A stretch of 40,567 nucleotides of DNA from Firmicutes bacterium HGW-Firmicutes-8 (GCA_002840165.1 PGZN01000018.1:1-40567), one strand, 5' to 3'; shown: positions 18,319 through 27,228, numbered from the stretch's first letter. The notes: a model not told the origin generated them from the letters alone. Program-made: numbers and translations.

Positions 18319-18371
18319 ATCATTTTTCATGTAAATTTTTGCTCGTCATCCGAGATTTGGTGCAACCAAAG

Positions 18372-18399
18372 AAGGAATTATGTAGTCATTTGTCGAAAC
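18372..18399 (+). promoter_or_regulatory. Sigma-H-like promoter with overlapping Spo0A box, upstream of the MCP gene
   Basis: AAGGAATTA, an 18-base spacer after AGGA, then GAAAC. TTGTCGAA at 18390-18397 is a perfect Spo0A box covering the -10, in the same geometry as the cheW promoter. No sigma-28 (TAAA-N15-GCCGATAA) site was found here. Confidence 0.55.
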
Positions 18400-18443
18400 A
18401 AAAGGGAACGAACCCAGTTATTGTTAAGAAAGGGTGAAGGTGC

Positions 18444-20411
18444 GTGGTTAAGTTAGCGAAACGTCTTTCTTTTAAGCTCATGGTGGCTCTGTTTCTCTGT
18501 CTGGGAGTGCTTATGGGAGCATATACCTGGTATCAGTGCCATCAGACAAGGGTGAGGATAGAAAATGACTTGGCGTCGAAAGGACTCGGTTTTGCCAAAG
18601 CTGCGGCCAAGGGCCTGGAAGCGATAATCGAAAACGACCTCAAGGACGGGATAATTACTAAGGAACAGCTGTTTGACCAGAATTATAAGCTCTTTAAAGA
18701 CAATGAGCAACCAAGCCTGAGAACATACGGTTCCGCCTTTGACAAGTATACTGATGAGCATTGGCAAAAATATGTTGACTCTTTTCTTGTTGACGGTGAT
18801 GTGGTGTTCTCTATCCCGGTTGTTTACTCAAGTGATGAAGCTAAAAACGGCTACCTGCCAACCCATAATACTGCTTTTAAAGCACGGAGTAAACGGATCT
18901 TTAATGACCCAACCGGGTCGGCAGCTGCTAAGGTGGCAGACTCTGCCGGCTTAAAGCAGGTATACAAACGGGATACCGGCGAGACCATGTGGGACATGTC
19001 TTACCCTATATATATTGATGGGGAGCGCTGGGGAGGATTCCGGGTGGCCATATCGATTCAAGCCGCGGAAGCCAAAATATTAGATGTCCAGAAAAACACA
19101 ATAATAGCAATGGTCGGAATCTTGGTTCTGATTTGTATAATTCTCCTGGTTGTCAGTCAGATTATTATCGGCAGACCCCTGCAGCGTATTCTAAACACCA
19201 CCCAGAACCTTGCCTCAGGTGACGCCGACCTGACTAACCGTCTGGAAGTTAATTCACAAGATGAACTTGGCATTTTGGCAGGATTTATTAACCAGTTTAT
19301 TGATAAAATCCACCGGATTATTCAAAAAGTGGCCCAGTCGATTGACGGCGTAGCGGAAACAAGTGACCAGCTGTCAAGCAATACAGATGAAGTTGCCAGG
19401 GCCGGTCAAACTGTAACATTGTCAATTGAAGAGATGGTTAAAGGAATTAATGACAAATTGTCTAAAGTAGATGAAACCCGTGGAGTCATCAGCCAGTTCA
19501 CAGCGGCAATTGACCAGATTGCCAGGGGCGCCCAGGAACAGGCCAGCAATGTTAACCAAACTTCCATGACAATTGGGCAGATGGCCGGTGCTATATTTGA
19601 TGTAACAACTAATGCCGAGTCAGTATTGAAAATTGCCGTCGAAGCATCCAATGTCGCCCGTAAAGGGGAACAGGCCGTAGAATCAACGGTCTCAGGTATG
19701 GAAAGGATAAAAGCGACGGTTTACGAATCAGCTGTAAAAATAAAAGAATTGGGAGAGCATTCTCAACAAATCGGGGAAATTATTCAGGTTATTGACGATA
19801 TTGCCGAGCAGACGAATCTTTTGGCCCTTAATGCTGCCATTGAAGCCGCCCGTGCCGGCGAACACGGCAAGGGTTTTGCGGTTGTAGCCGATGAGGTTAG
19901 AAAACTGGCTGAGAGAAGCAGTAAGGCCACGAAGGAAATTGCCGAGCTTATTACAAATATTCAAAAGGGGACCGGAAAAGCTGTAGAGGCAATGGAACAT
20001 GGTACCCAGGAAGTTGAAGAAGGAGTCCGGCTGGCCCATGACGCCGGGACTGCCCTGGAAGAAATAATGAACAAGGTAGACCAGACCCACAGCCAGATCA
20101 AGCTGATTTCGAGTGCGGCCACCCAGCTGAATGAAAGCAGTACACAGGTTGTAGTAGCGATTGACAGTGTGGCTTCAATCACCGAAGAAAACTCCGCCTC
20201 TACGGAGCAAATGGCCGCCGGAAGTGATAATGCAATGTCTGCCATTGACACGATTGCCCAGTTAACGAAAGCCAATGCTGACCAGGCTGAGAAAATCTCC
20301 ATTTCGGTTGAAGAAACAACTGCTTCCACCGAAGATATTGCCCAGGCTGCCGAAAGCCTGGCCAAGATGGCTCATGAATTGCGTGAGCTGGTTGGCGGGT
20401 TTAAAGTTTAA
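18444..20411 (+). CDS. Methyl-accepting chemotaxis protein (transmembrane)
   Basis: This 655-aa chemoreceptor has a first membrane span at about 11-30, an extracytoplasmic sensor domain (about 31-217), a second span at about 218-240, a HAMP domain (about 238-292) and a long cytoplasmic coiled-coil signalling domain. The hairpin tip that binds CheW/CheA is intact ([38 protein letters not shown] block near 454-492). The sensor contains a GYLPTHN block and a [14 protein letters not shown] block seen in Cache-like receptors; its ligand is unknown. The GTG start follows AAAGGGTGAAGGTG. It is monocistronic with its own terminator. It probably feeds the che operon 5 kb away, with which it shares promoter motifs. 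Confidence 0.95.
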   Translation: MVKLAKRLSFKLMVALFLCLGVLMGAYTWYQCHQTRVRIENDLASKGLGFAKAAAKGLEAIIENDLKDGIITKEQLFDQNYKLFKDNEQPSLRTYGSAFDKYTDEHWQKYVDSFLVDGDVVFSIPVVYSSDEAKNGYLPTHNTAFKARSKRIFNDPTGSAAAKVADSAGLKQVYKRDTGETMWDMSYPIYIDGERWGGFRVAISIQAAEAKILDVQKNTIIAMVGILVLICIILLVVSQIIIGRPLQRILNTTQNLASGDADLTNRLEVNSQDELGILAGFINQFIDKIHRIIQKVAQSIDGVAETSDQLSSNTDEVARAGQTVTLSIEEMVKGINDKLSKVDETRGVISQFTAAIDQIARGAQEQASNVNQTSMTIGQMAGAIFDVTTNAESVLKIAVEASNVARKGEQAVESTVSGMERIKATVYESAVKIKELGEHSQQIGEIIQVIDDIAEQTNLLALNAAIEAARAGEHGKGFAVVADEVRKLAERSSKATKEIAELITNIQKGTGKAVEAMEHGTQEVEEGVRLAHDAGTALEEIMNKVDQTHSQIKLISSAATQLNESSTQVVVAIDSVASITEENSASTEQMAAGSDNAMSAIDTIAQLTKANADQAEKISISVEETTASTEDIAQAAESLAKMAHELRELVGGFKV

Positions 20412-20427
20412 GACTTGTCCACCATAC

Positions 20428-20468
20428 GGGGCTGCCCTAACAAAAAGTTAGGACAGCCCCTTTATTTT
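20428..20468. terminator. Terminator between the MCP and L,D-transpeptidase genes
   Basis: GGGGCTGCCCTAAC / GTTAGGACAGCCCC forms a 14-bp stem with one mismatch and an AAAAA loop, followed by TTTATTTT. It lies between converging genes and may serve both. Confidence 0.88.
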
Positions 20469-20470
20469 AA

Positions 20471-21004
20471 CTATTTTTGAGGGACTTTTAGTTCCTGGCC
20501 TACCTGAAGGTTATCCGGGTCATCAATATTATTGAGGGCGGCCAGTTCATTGACTGAAATACCCAACTGACGGGAAATCCCCCATAGGCTATCCCCTGGT
20601 TTTACAGTATAAATGGCGAAATCACGGCTGACCTCTGCTGAGTAAGGTCTGATGATGACAGTTGTCCCTGTCCGGACCTGGTTGAAGAGTTCCTCAGCAT
20701 CCTGGTTATACATCCTGATACAACCATTGGAAATGGCCTTACCGATTGAGTCAGGCGTAAAGGTACCGTGTATTCCGTAAGGACCGTCAGGTATGTCCAG
20801 CCCCATCCATCGAGTCCCCAGCCCCCCTCCCGGGTTTATCACTTTGGTAATTATATGATATGTTCCGTTAGGGGTAGGGGTTTCCGGCTTTCCGACCGCG
20901 ATAGGGTAAACCCTGGCTGTGCGCTGTCCGGTAACAAGATACAATTTGCGGTCGCTTGTATAGATGTTAATTCGCTTTTGGGAATATACAGGTTCGTTAT
21001 CCAT
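20471..21004 (-). CDS. L,D-transpeptidase (YkuD domain) with C-terminal LysM
   Basis: The YkuD-fold enzyme makes 3-3 peptide cross-links in peptidoglycan through a catalytic Cys. Residues about 11-118 form the YkuD domain, with His79 (GIHG) and the SNGCIRM motif (Ser92, Cys95, Arg97) complete. A LysM domain occupies about 130-175 (YTVKPGDSLWGISRQLGIS to LKVP). No signal peptide or membrane segment is visible, as in Bacillus subtilis YkuD, which is made late in the mother cell and acts on the forespore; a spore-cortex role is inference. The ATG at 21004 is preferred because AAAGGGGG lies six bases upstream; the ATG at 21010 touches the ribosome site. Confidence 0.92.
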   Translation of the reverse strand: MDNEPVYSQKRINIYTSDRKLYLVTGQRTARVYPIAVGKPETPTPNGTYHIITKVINPGGGLGTRWMGLDIPDGPYGIHGTFTPDSIGKAISNGCIRMYNQDAEELFNQVRTGTTVIIRPYSAEVSRDFAIYTVKPGDSLWGISRQLGISVNELAALNNIDDPDNLQVGQELKVPQK

Positions 21005-21021
21005 AGGCATCCCCCTTTATT

Positions 21022-21160
21022 AGTGGAGAGTGGGGAGTGGGGAGTGGAGAGTGAGCTGCCGCGTTCCGCATTGAGCGGAACGCGGCTAAATGGTTGGTTC
21101 GCGCTTTGGCGCGAACCTTCCTATTTTTCACTCTCCACTCTCCACTCATCACTCTCCACT
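21022..21160. repeat. Nested palindromic element with 33-bp terminal inverted repeats
   Basis: The left arm 21022-21054 (GGAGAGTGG-type units) and right arm 21128-21160 are reverse complements at 30 of 33 positions. Between them lie two perfect hairpins: 12 bp at 21058-21069/21075-21086 (GCCGCGTTCCGC) and 9 bp at 21096-21104/21109-21117 (GGTTCGCGC). There is no ORF. It resembles a small non-autonomous repeat element (MITE- or REP-like) sitting between two divergent genes. Confidence 0.85.
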
Positions 21161-21247
21161 ATCAGTATATGCAGCAGCCCTGCAGTTCGTATAACAGATG
21201 GTAAAAAAGGGTAAAATATCTTCTGATTGATTATTTCGGAGGAGTAT

Positions 21248-22102
21248 ATGAGAAATAAGGTAGAAGGTACCCTACTAATTATTGGAGGGGCCGAAGACAA
21301 AACCGGAAAATGTGAGATCTTAAGCAGGTTTGTAAAACTTTCCGGGGCTGGCAGTTCCATTATCATAATTATCACAACTGCTGCCGAGGAACCGGATCGA
21401 GTGGGCCAGGAGTATCGTAGAATTTTTAATAAATTGGGAGCAGGACATATTGAAGTCCTTAACATCGATTCCCGCAGGAGGGCAAATCACTCATACATGG
21501 GAAGGCTGCTGGAAAAAGCCACCGGTATCTTTTTTACCGGGGGGGACCAGTTAAGGATTACCTCGGTTCTCGGAGGAACCGTCACTAACGAAGGACTTCG
21601 CAGCGCCTACCTCCGGGGGACGGTAATTGCCGGGACGAGTGCGGGGGCTTCTGTGATGAGCAGCACAATGATTGTTGAAGGAGACAGTGACCACGCGCCA
21701 AACCTTAATTCAATAAAACTCGCACCAGGCTTAGGGTTGTTAGAAGAAGTTGTGATTGACCAACATTTTGCCCAGAGGGGCAGAATTGGCCGGCTGTTGT
21801 CAGCTGTTGCCCACAATCCGTATATCCTGGGTATGGGGATAGATGAGGATACAGCTGTACTGGTACATCCGGATGCCAGACTGGAAGTTATAGGTTCGCA
21901 AACCGTTACCTTTTTAGATGGCAGACAAATTATATTCACGAATATTTCGGAACTTTCACCAGACCAGGCGCTGGCTATTGAAAATATCGTTTTACACATC
22001 ATTCCGCGGGGGTTTGGCTTTGATTTGGCTGCTCGCAGGCCCATTCCCAGGAGTGCCGGCAGGATCGAAACAGAGGAGGGAGAAAAAAATGAGGATAGTT
22101 GA
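21248..22102 (+). CDS. cphB: Cyanophycinase
   Basis: This S51-family serine peptidase releases beta-Asp-Arg dipeptides from cyanophycin. The 284-aa length is typical. The nucleophile Ser131 lies in AGTSAGASVMS, with the family's FFTGGDQ motif just before (96-101) and DQHFAQRGRIGRL further on. The ATG at 21248 has GGAGGAG at the proper distance; a TTG seven codons upstream is rejected. No signal peptide is seen, so it is the intracellular type. It overlaps the cyanophycin synthetase gene by 14 bases, forming a two-gene operon for making and mobilising the nitrogen store. Confidence 0.95.
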   Translation: MRNKVEGTLLIIGGAEDKTGKCEILSRFVKLSGAGSSIIIIITTAAEEPDRVGQEYRRIFNKLGAGHIEVLNIDSRRRANHSYMGRLLEKATGIFFTGGDQLRITSVLGGTVTNEGLRSAYLRGTVIAGTSAGASVMSSTMIVEGDSDHAPNLNSIKLAPGLGLLEEVVIDQHFAQRGRIGRLLSAVAHNPYILGMGIDEDTAVLVHPDARLEVIGSQTVTFLDGRQIIFTNISELSPDQALAIENIVLHIIPRGFGFDLAARRPIPRSAGRIETEEGEKNEDS

Positions 22103-24749
22103 AATCAGGCTGCTGGAAGGAGCAAACATATACTGTCACCGTCCGGTAATCAAGCTCGAACTGGACCTGGAAAAATACGCGGAAGTAAATACCGGTAAAC
22201 TCCCGAGCTTTGTAAAAGGACTTTTAAGGCATCTTCCCTCTCTGAAGGAGCACTACTGTTCCAGGGGAAGACCGGGTGGTTTTATCGAGAGACTCAAAAA
22301 GGGGACATATATTGGACATGTCATAGAACATGTAGCTTTAGAACTTCAGCATCTGGCCGGGTTAGATGTTTTTTATGGCAAAACCGTCAGGGCTGAAAAA
22401 CCCGGCAGGTATTATATAATAATAGAATTTACCTCCAAAGAGGGTGGTATCCAGGCGGTTCACAGCGCGGTTGAGGTTGTTTATTCTTTATTACGTAACA
22501 AGGATGTTAACATTCCGCAGGAAGTTACTAAGGTTTATAATGCTGCTGCCAGCTGCGAGCTTGGGCCAAGTACGGGCGCCATTGCCAGAGCGGCCGTGAA
22601 GATAGGCATTCCGGTGATGCGGTTGGGAGAGGGAAGTATCCTCCAGCTCGGTTACGGAAAATACCAGCAGAAGGTTGAAGCGGCCATTACCGGCAGAACC
22701 AGCTGTATTGGCGTAGATATCGCCTGTGACAAGGGTTTGGTTAAACAACTTCTCGTAGAATCCGGAATTCCCGTACCCTGGGGCGGGGTTGCCAGGACGG
22801 AAAGGGAGGCCATGGAACTAGCCGAATATATCGCAGATGCTGTAGTTGTCAAGCCATATAATGGGAACCAGGGAAACGGGGTAGCTTTAAATCTGCGGAC
22901 AAAACCGGAAATAGCGCGTGCATTGACAGTTTCTCTGGCTATTAGTCCAAAGGCTATCGTGGAAAAATTCATCGAAGGAAGGCATTACCGGCTGGCGGTT
23001 GTCGGCGACCGCGTTGTAGCGGCTTCCGAACGTATTCCGGCCTTTGTCGTCGGGGATGGTTGTCATTCTATAAAACAGCTGGTTGATATCGTGAATCTGG
23101 ACCCGCTAAGGGGGAACGACCATGAAAAACCGTTAACCAAAATTAAAGTTGATGCTGTTGTGTTAAATGTCCTGGCCAAAAAAAGTTTATCTCCGGAATC
23201 GATACCCGGCCCAGGCGAAATAATTTATCTCCGGGAGAACGCTAATATCAGTACAGGAGGAATAGCTGTGGATGTAACCGAAAAGGTTCATCCTGAAACA
23301 GTTCACCTTGTGTTGAGAGCAGTGCGCCTGGTAGGGCTGGATGTAGCCGGGGTGGACCTGGTGGCCCGGGAGATTGATAGACCGTTAAGTCCGGACAATG
23401 GAGCTTTGATAGAAATAAACGCTTGTCCCGGAATAAGAATGCATCATTACCCGGCCAAGGGTAAACCGAGGAATGTTGCCGGAGCTATAGTAAAAATGCT
23501 GTTCCCTCCCGGATCTAAATCACGGATTCCCATTATATCTGTTACCGGGACGAACGGTAAAACCACAGTAACCCGTATTATCAGCCACATTCTGCAGGGG
23601 ACAGGTGTTGTAGTAGGGACAACAACAACAGACGGCATCTACATCGGCAGCCGGAAAGTCGTTAGCGGTGACTGTACCGGACCTGGCAGCGCACGTGTTG
23701 TATTAAGAGATCCTTTGGTGGAAGCAGCCGTTTTTGAAACAGCCAGAGGGGGAATTTTAAAGTCGGGTCTTGGTTATGATTACAGCAATGTCGGAATAAT
23801 TACTAACATCAGTAATGACCACCTGGGACTTGGCGGCATAGAAACATTGGCAGACATGGCCCATGTTAAAGCTGTTGTGGCCGAGGCTGTCCATAAAAAG
23901 GGTTTAACGGTGCTTAATGCGGATGATAAGCTTGTAGCGCCTGTAGCTCAGCGCATAAAATCGGGGACAGTTTATTTCAGTGAAGCTTCAGATAATATTA
24001 TCGTTCGCCGTCACTTAGGGGTAGGGGGTATGGCTGTATTTGTGAAGAACGGTTCAGTGGTGGTGGCCCGGGGGAATAAAACTACCAGGGTTCTTCCCGT
24101 AAAACATATTCCCTGTACATTTGGCGGATTAGCTCAGCACAATCTGCAAAACGCCCTGGCGGCTGTTGCCGGATGTAGCGCTTTAGGTGTTGATATAGAA
24201 AACATTAGAAACGGCCTGCTCAGTTTTACCTCTGATGAAATCCGCAACCCTGGCAGATTTAATATCTTTGAAACCGGCAGGTATCGGGTTGTAGTGGATT
24301 ATGGTCACAATGAGGCCGGTTATACTAAAACCTTAAAAACAGTGCAAAAACTCAAACCTAAACGGGTTATCGGAGTTGTCGGCATGCCTGGAGACCGTAA
24401 GGATGAGGATATAACTATGGTCAGCAGAGTGACAGCCAGATACTGTGATGTAATTATCATCAAAGAAGACACAGACCTGCGAGGGCGGAAAACCGGGGAA
24501 GTGGCAGGACTGATGAAAAAAGCTGCCATGGAAAACGGGAAAAAAGAAAATAAAATAAAAATAGTTCTTCCAGAAGTATCTGCAGTAAAGGAAGCCCTGG
24601 ATATTGCCCGGGAAGGCGACATAGTAGTAATATTTTATGAAAAGCTTGGGCCGGTATTGGATTTACTCAAATCAACAAGTTTACAACCGCAGACCCGGGC
24701 TGTTGAAAACGAAAACAGCCGGGAGGCGGCCTGCCAAAATATTGGTTAA
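22089..24749 (+). CDS. cphA: Cyanophycin synthetase
   Basis: CphA polymerises Asp and Arg into the storage polymer cyanophycin without ribosomes, using ATP. The 886-aa protein has the expected three parts: an N-terminal domain (about 1-160), an ATP-grasp domain (about 160-480, with VVKPYNGNQGNGV and EINACPGIRMHHYPAKGKPRN), and a Mur-ligase-like domain from about 482 with the ATP loop TGTNGKTTVTR. The start ATG at 22089 follows GGAGGGAG; the frame is open further upstream only because it overlaps cphB. The last 30 residues are hydrophilic and variable. A role in nitrogen storage during sporulation is plausible and inferred. Confidence 0.96.
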   Translation: MRIVEIRLLEGANIYCHRPVIKLELDLEKYAEVNTGKLPSFVKGLLRHLPSLKEHYCSRGRPGGFIERLKKGTYIGHVIEHVALELQHLAGLDVFYGKTVRAEKPGRYYIIIEFTSKEGGIQAVHSAVEVVYSLLRNKDVNIPQEVTKVYNAAASCELGPSTGAIARAAVKIGIPVMRLGEGSILQLGYGKYQQKVEAAITGRTSCIGVDIACDKGLVKQLLVESGIPVPWGGVARTEREAMELAEYIADAVVVKPYNGNQGNGVALNLRTKPEIARALTVSLAISPKAIVEKFIEGRHYRLAVVGDRVVAASERIPAFVVGDGCHSIKQLVDIVNLDPLRGNDHEKPLTKIKVDAVVLNVLAKKSLSPESIPGPGEIIYLRENANISTGGIAVDVTEKVHPETVHLVLRAVRLVGLDVAGVDLVAREIDRPLSPDNGALIEINACPGIRMHHYPAKGKPRNVAGAIVKMLFPPGSKSRIPIISVTGTNGKTTVTRIISHILQGTGVVVGTTTTDGIYIGSRKVVSGDCTGPGSARVVLRDPLVEAAVFETARGGILKSGLGYDYSNVGIITNISNDHLGLGGIETLADMAHVKAVVAEAVHKKGLTVLNADDKLVAPVAQRIKSGTVYFSEASDNIIVRRHLGVGGMAVFVKNGSVVVARGNKTTRVLPVKHIPCTFGGLAQHNLQNALAAVAGCSALGVDIENIRNGLLSFTSDEIRNPGRFNIFETGRYRVVVDYGHNEAGYTKTLKTVQKLKPKRVIGVVGMPGDRKDEDITMVSRVTARYCDVIIIKEDTDLRGRKTGEVAGLMKKAAMENGKKENKIKIVLPEVSAVKEALDIAREGDIVVIFYEKLGPVLDLLKSTSLQPQTRAVENENSREAACQNIG

Positions 24750-24756
24750 TCATTGA

Positions 24757-24782
24757 AGGAATTTCCCTGATGATATCAGAAT
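24757..24782 (+). promoter_or_regulatory. Sigma-H-like promoter upstream of ispE
   Basis: GAAGGAATT fits the -35 RWAGGAWWT and AGAAT fits the -10 HGAAT, with 18 bases between AGGA and GAAT. It lies 31 bases before the ispE start. This is among the best matches in the window. Confidence 0.6.
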
Positions 24783-24812
24783 CAGTTAATAATAATTTAA
24801 AGGGGAATTCCC

Positions 24813-25679
24813 ATGAATAAAATTACACTTAAAGCCAGAGCGAAAATTAATCTCACCCTTGACGTTTTAGGGAAAAGGCCTGATGGGTATCATGAGGTCG
24901 AAATGGTCATGCAGACCATCGGCCTGCATGATGAACTGATGATTGAAGATGCAGAAAGTGGAATTACTGTAACAACCAATAATCCGGGTTTGCCAGGCGG
25001 TGAATCGAACACAGCATATCGGGCTGCCAAAATGATGATAGATTCCCTGCAAATTGACAGAGGTGTTAAAATTCATATCATCAAGGGCATCCCTGTCTCT
25101 GCGGGATTAGCCGGAGGCTCCACTGATGCGGCTGCTGTGATAAAAGGCCTTAACCACCTCTGGAATCTTAACCTGAGCAGAGAAGATTTGGTCACCAGAG
25201 CTGCTCAGATAGGCTCAGACGTGCCTTTCTGTATAAGGGGGGGGACGGCCCTAGCCAGGGGTCGGGGTGAGCTTTTGGCAGAACTGCCTGATATCCCTGA
25301 AATCTGGCTTGTCCTGGCTAAGCCTTTATTAGAGGTCTCTACAGCTGAAATCTATCAAAACTTTGACCCCCGGCGGGTGATCGAAAGACCGAACACCGGC
25401 GCAATGATTAAAGCTGTCCGGGATGGAACTATCAGTGGGATAACCGAAAACCTGGCCAATGTCCTTGAATCGGTGACGCTGAGCAGGTATCCGGTCGTAC
25501 TTCAAGTAAAACAGGCTATGGAAGACTCCGGAGTCCGCCGGGCATTGATGTCAGGGAGCGGACCCACGGTGTTTGGTTTAGTTGACAGCCAAATCAAGGC
25601 AAAAATGACAGTCACCCGTTTAAGAGAAAGGCTGCCCGGTATGTTTGCAGAACTCTCCCGCACTTGGCCGGGCGAATAG
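24813..25679 (+). CDS. ispE: 4-diphosphocytidyl-2-C-methyl-D-erythritol kinase IspE
   Basis: IspE phosphorylates CDP-methylerythritol in the non-mevalonate isoprenoid pathway. The 288-aa GHMP kinase shows KARAKINLTLDVLGKRPDGYHE at the N-terminus (Lys11 in the active site), the ATP loop PVSAGLAGGSTDAAA (94-108), IGSDVPFCIRGG with the catalytic Asp, and the C-terminal LMSGSGPTVFG motif. The ATG follows AAAGGGG. In Bacillus subtilis ispE lies just after yabG-veg-sspF; here the distance is 23 kb. A sigma-H-like promoter begins immediately after its stop, serving gntR. Confidence 0.97.
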   Translation: MNKITLKARAKINLTLDVLGKRPDGYHEVEMVMQTIGLHDELMIEDAESGITVTTNNPGLPGGESNTAYRAAKMMIDSLQIDRGVKIHIIKGIPVSAGLAGGSTDAAAVIKGLNHLWNLNLSREDLVTRAAQIGSDVPFCIRGGTALARGRGELLAELPDIPEIWLVLAKPLLEVSTAEIYQNFDPRRVIERPNTGAMIKAVRDGTISGITENLANVLESVTLSRYPVVLQVKQAMEDSGVRRALMSGSGPTVFGLVDSQIKAKMTVTRLRERLPGMFAELSRTWPGE

Positions 25680-25707
25680 CAGGAATTTAGAGGAAAAGAA
25701 TAGAATA
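25679..25707 (+). promoter_or_regulatory. Sigma-H-like promoter upstream of gntR
   Basis: GCAGGAATTT starts at the last base of the ispE stop codon. Eighteen bases after AGGA comes GAATA (25703-25707). Distance to the gntR ATG is 33 bases. Confidence 0.6.
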
Positions 25708-25740
25708 GTTATATGTCAAACTGCCGAAAGGGAGAGGAAA

Positions 25741-26430
25741 ATGGAAAGAAGGTTAGTTCCAATTACGCTTGACAATTATAAACCTCTGCGGGAAATCGTT
25801 TTTGAAACACTGCGGGAAGCTATCATAAATGCTACTCTCAGGCCGGGTGAACGTTTAATGGAAATCCAAATGGCTGAAGAGATGGGGGTAAGCCGCACAC
25901 CGGTAAGAGAGGCCATTCGGAAATTGGAGCTTGAGGGATTTGTAGTCATGGTACCCCGTAAAGGTGCTTATGTCGCTGGTATTTCAATGAAAGACATAGC
26001 CGATGTTTTTGAAATAAGAGCTGCCATGGAAGCCTTAGCGGCAGGTCTGGCAGCCGAAAGAATAACTGAGGAAGAACTTGAGGACCTGGAAAGAATACTG
26101 GTCACAATTGGTGAATGCGTAAAGAACAATGATCTGGAAAAACTGATTGAAGTGGATACAGAGTTTCACGATATCTTATTTAAAGCCAGCCGTAACGAAC
26201 GATTGGTCCAGATTGTCAGTAATCTCCGGGAACAGATTCAAAGGTTCCGGACAGCATCCCTGTCAACTCCCGGCCGGATGAAATACGCTTTGGAGGAACA
26301 TAAAAAGATAGTCGAAGCCGTTTCGGAAAGAAATGTTGAACTGGCCCAGTCTTTGGCCCGGGAGCATATTGAGAATGCCGAGAACAGTATGCTGGAAGTG
26401 TTGGACGACCATAAAGAACAGGATCGTTAG
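25741..26430 (+). CDS. GntR-family transcriptional regulator (FadR/FCD subfamily)
   Basis: This 229-aa regulator has an N-terminal winged helix (about 15-80; MGVSRTPVREAIRKLELEGF is the recognition region) and a C-terminal all-helical FCD ligand-binding domain (about 90-220). Likely metal- or ligand-binding residues occur in DTEFHDILF, EEHKKIVEA and REHIENAE. FCD proteins typically sense small organic acids. The ATG at 25741 follows AAGGGAGAGG. It occupies the position held by purR in Bacillus subtilis but belongs to a different family. No operator could be identified; nearby targets such as ilvA-ridA are a guess. Confidence 0.93.
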   Translation: MERRLVPITLDNYKPLREIVFETLREAIINATLRPGERLMEIQMAEEMGVSRTPVREAIRKLELEGFVVMVPRKGAYVAGISMKDIADVFEIRAAMEALAAGLAAERITEEELEDLERILVTIGECVKNNDLEKLIEVDTEFHDILFKASRNERLVQIVSNLREQIQRFRTASLSTPGRMKYALEEHKKIVEAVSERNVELAQSLAREHIENAENSMLEVLDDHKEQDR

Positions 26431-26460
26431 GCAATCTAAACATGGAGGAGAACGGACTTA

Positions 26461-27216
26461 ATGCTTGATGCAATTGTAATTGCCGGGAGTCCCAATTCCG
26501 GCCTCTTGCGCGAGTGCAGTGATGAGGCTTACGAAGCCTTGATCGGGATAGGATCTAAACCGATGATACGGTATGTGGTAGATGCCTTGATAGAGTCGCA
26601 AAATGTCAATAAAATTGCCATCTCCGGCCCGGCTGAACTAAAAGAAGTATTTCCCGAAGACTTCATAGAAGTGGTCGAAATAGAAGGAACAATCATCGGA
26701 AACGCCGTTAAGGCGTTAGCCCGGGTTGATACTACCCATCCCGTCTTAATAACTACATGTGATATTCCCCTGCTTACGGCGAGTGCAGTGAACGATTTTT
26801 TAAGGTTATGCAGTGATCAGGATATAGACTTTTTCTATCCGATTGTTTCAATGGAAGAGGTTCAACTGCATTTCCCCGGAATAAAAAGGACCTCAGCCAA
26901 GCTGCAGGAAGGGACCTTTACGGGGGGTAACCTGTTTATTGTCAACCCCGCGGCAGTCCCCAAGAGCGCCGCCAAGGCCCAGGAATTTGTCAATTTCAGA
27001 AAAAGCCCACTTAAACTGTCGAGGCTCTTGGGACTGGAATTTGTGTTTAAACTGCTGTTTAGCCGGCTGACGATTCCAGAGTTAGAAAAAAAGGTTTCCG
27101 AAATACTTGGGATAAAAGTTAAGGCGGTAATTACCTTATATCCTGAAATAGGAATAGATGTGGATAAACCAAGTGATTATTTAATTGCTTCCTCATACCT
27201 TGATAAACCCGCTTAG
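26461..27216 (+). CDS. NTP-transferase-like protein (MobA-like nucleotidyltransferase fold)
   Basis: The 251-aa product resembles sugar-phosphate or molybdopterin nucleotidyltransferases. It has a first beta strand IVIAGS, a KPMIRYVVDALIES helix block (33-46), the acidic metal site after a hydrophobic strand in VLITTCDIPLL, and FTGGNLFIVNP later. The nucleotide-binding loop departs from the usual AGGxGxRMG...PK. It reads AGSPNSGLLRECSDEAYEALIGIGSKP, with Glu-Ala where PK is expected. The substrate is therefore unclear. GGAGGA lies 11 bases before the ATG. It follows gntR by 30 bases and ends in a terminator overlapping its stop. Confidence 0.75.
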   Translation: MLDAIVIAGSPNSGLLRECSDEAYEALIGIGSKPMIRYVVDALIESQNVNKIAISGPAELKEVFPEDFIEVVEIEGTIIGNAVKALARVDTTHPVLITTCDIPLLTASAVNDFLRLCSDQDIDFFYPIVSMEEVQLHFPGIKRTSAKLQEGTFTGGNLFIVNPAAVPKSAAKAQEFVNFRKSPLKLSRLLGLEFVFKLLFSRLTIPELEKKVSEILGIKVKAVITLYPEIGIDVDKPSDYLIASSYLDKPA

Positions 27217-27228
27217 CCGGGTTTTTTG
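27205..27228 (+). terminator. Terminator overlapping the end of the nucleotidyltransferase gene
   Basis: AAACCCG (27205-27211) pairs with CGGGTTT (27218-27224), followed by TTTT. The stop codon lies in the loop. Confidence 0.7.

Noticed and set aside
18197-18443. Sigma-28 flagellar promoter before the MCP gene
   Set aside because: No TAAA-N15-GCCGATAA-like sequence is present on the plus strand in this gap.
21022-21160. GGAGAGTGG repeats as a CRISPR array
   Set aside because: Units are short, adjoining and inverted, with no spacers of uniform length and no cas genes.
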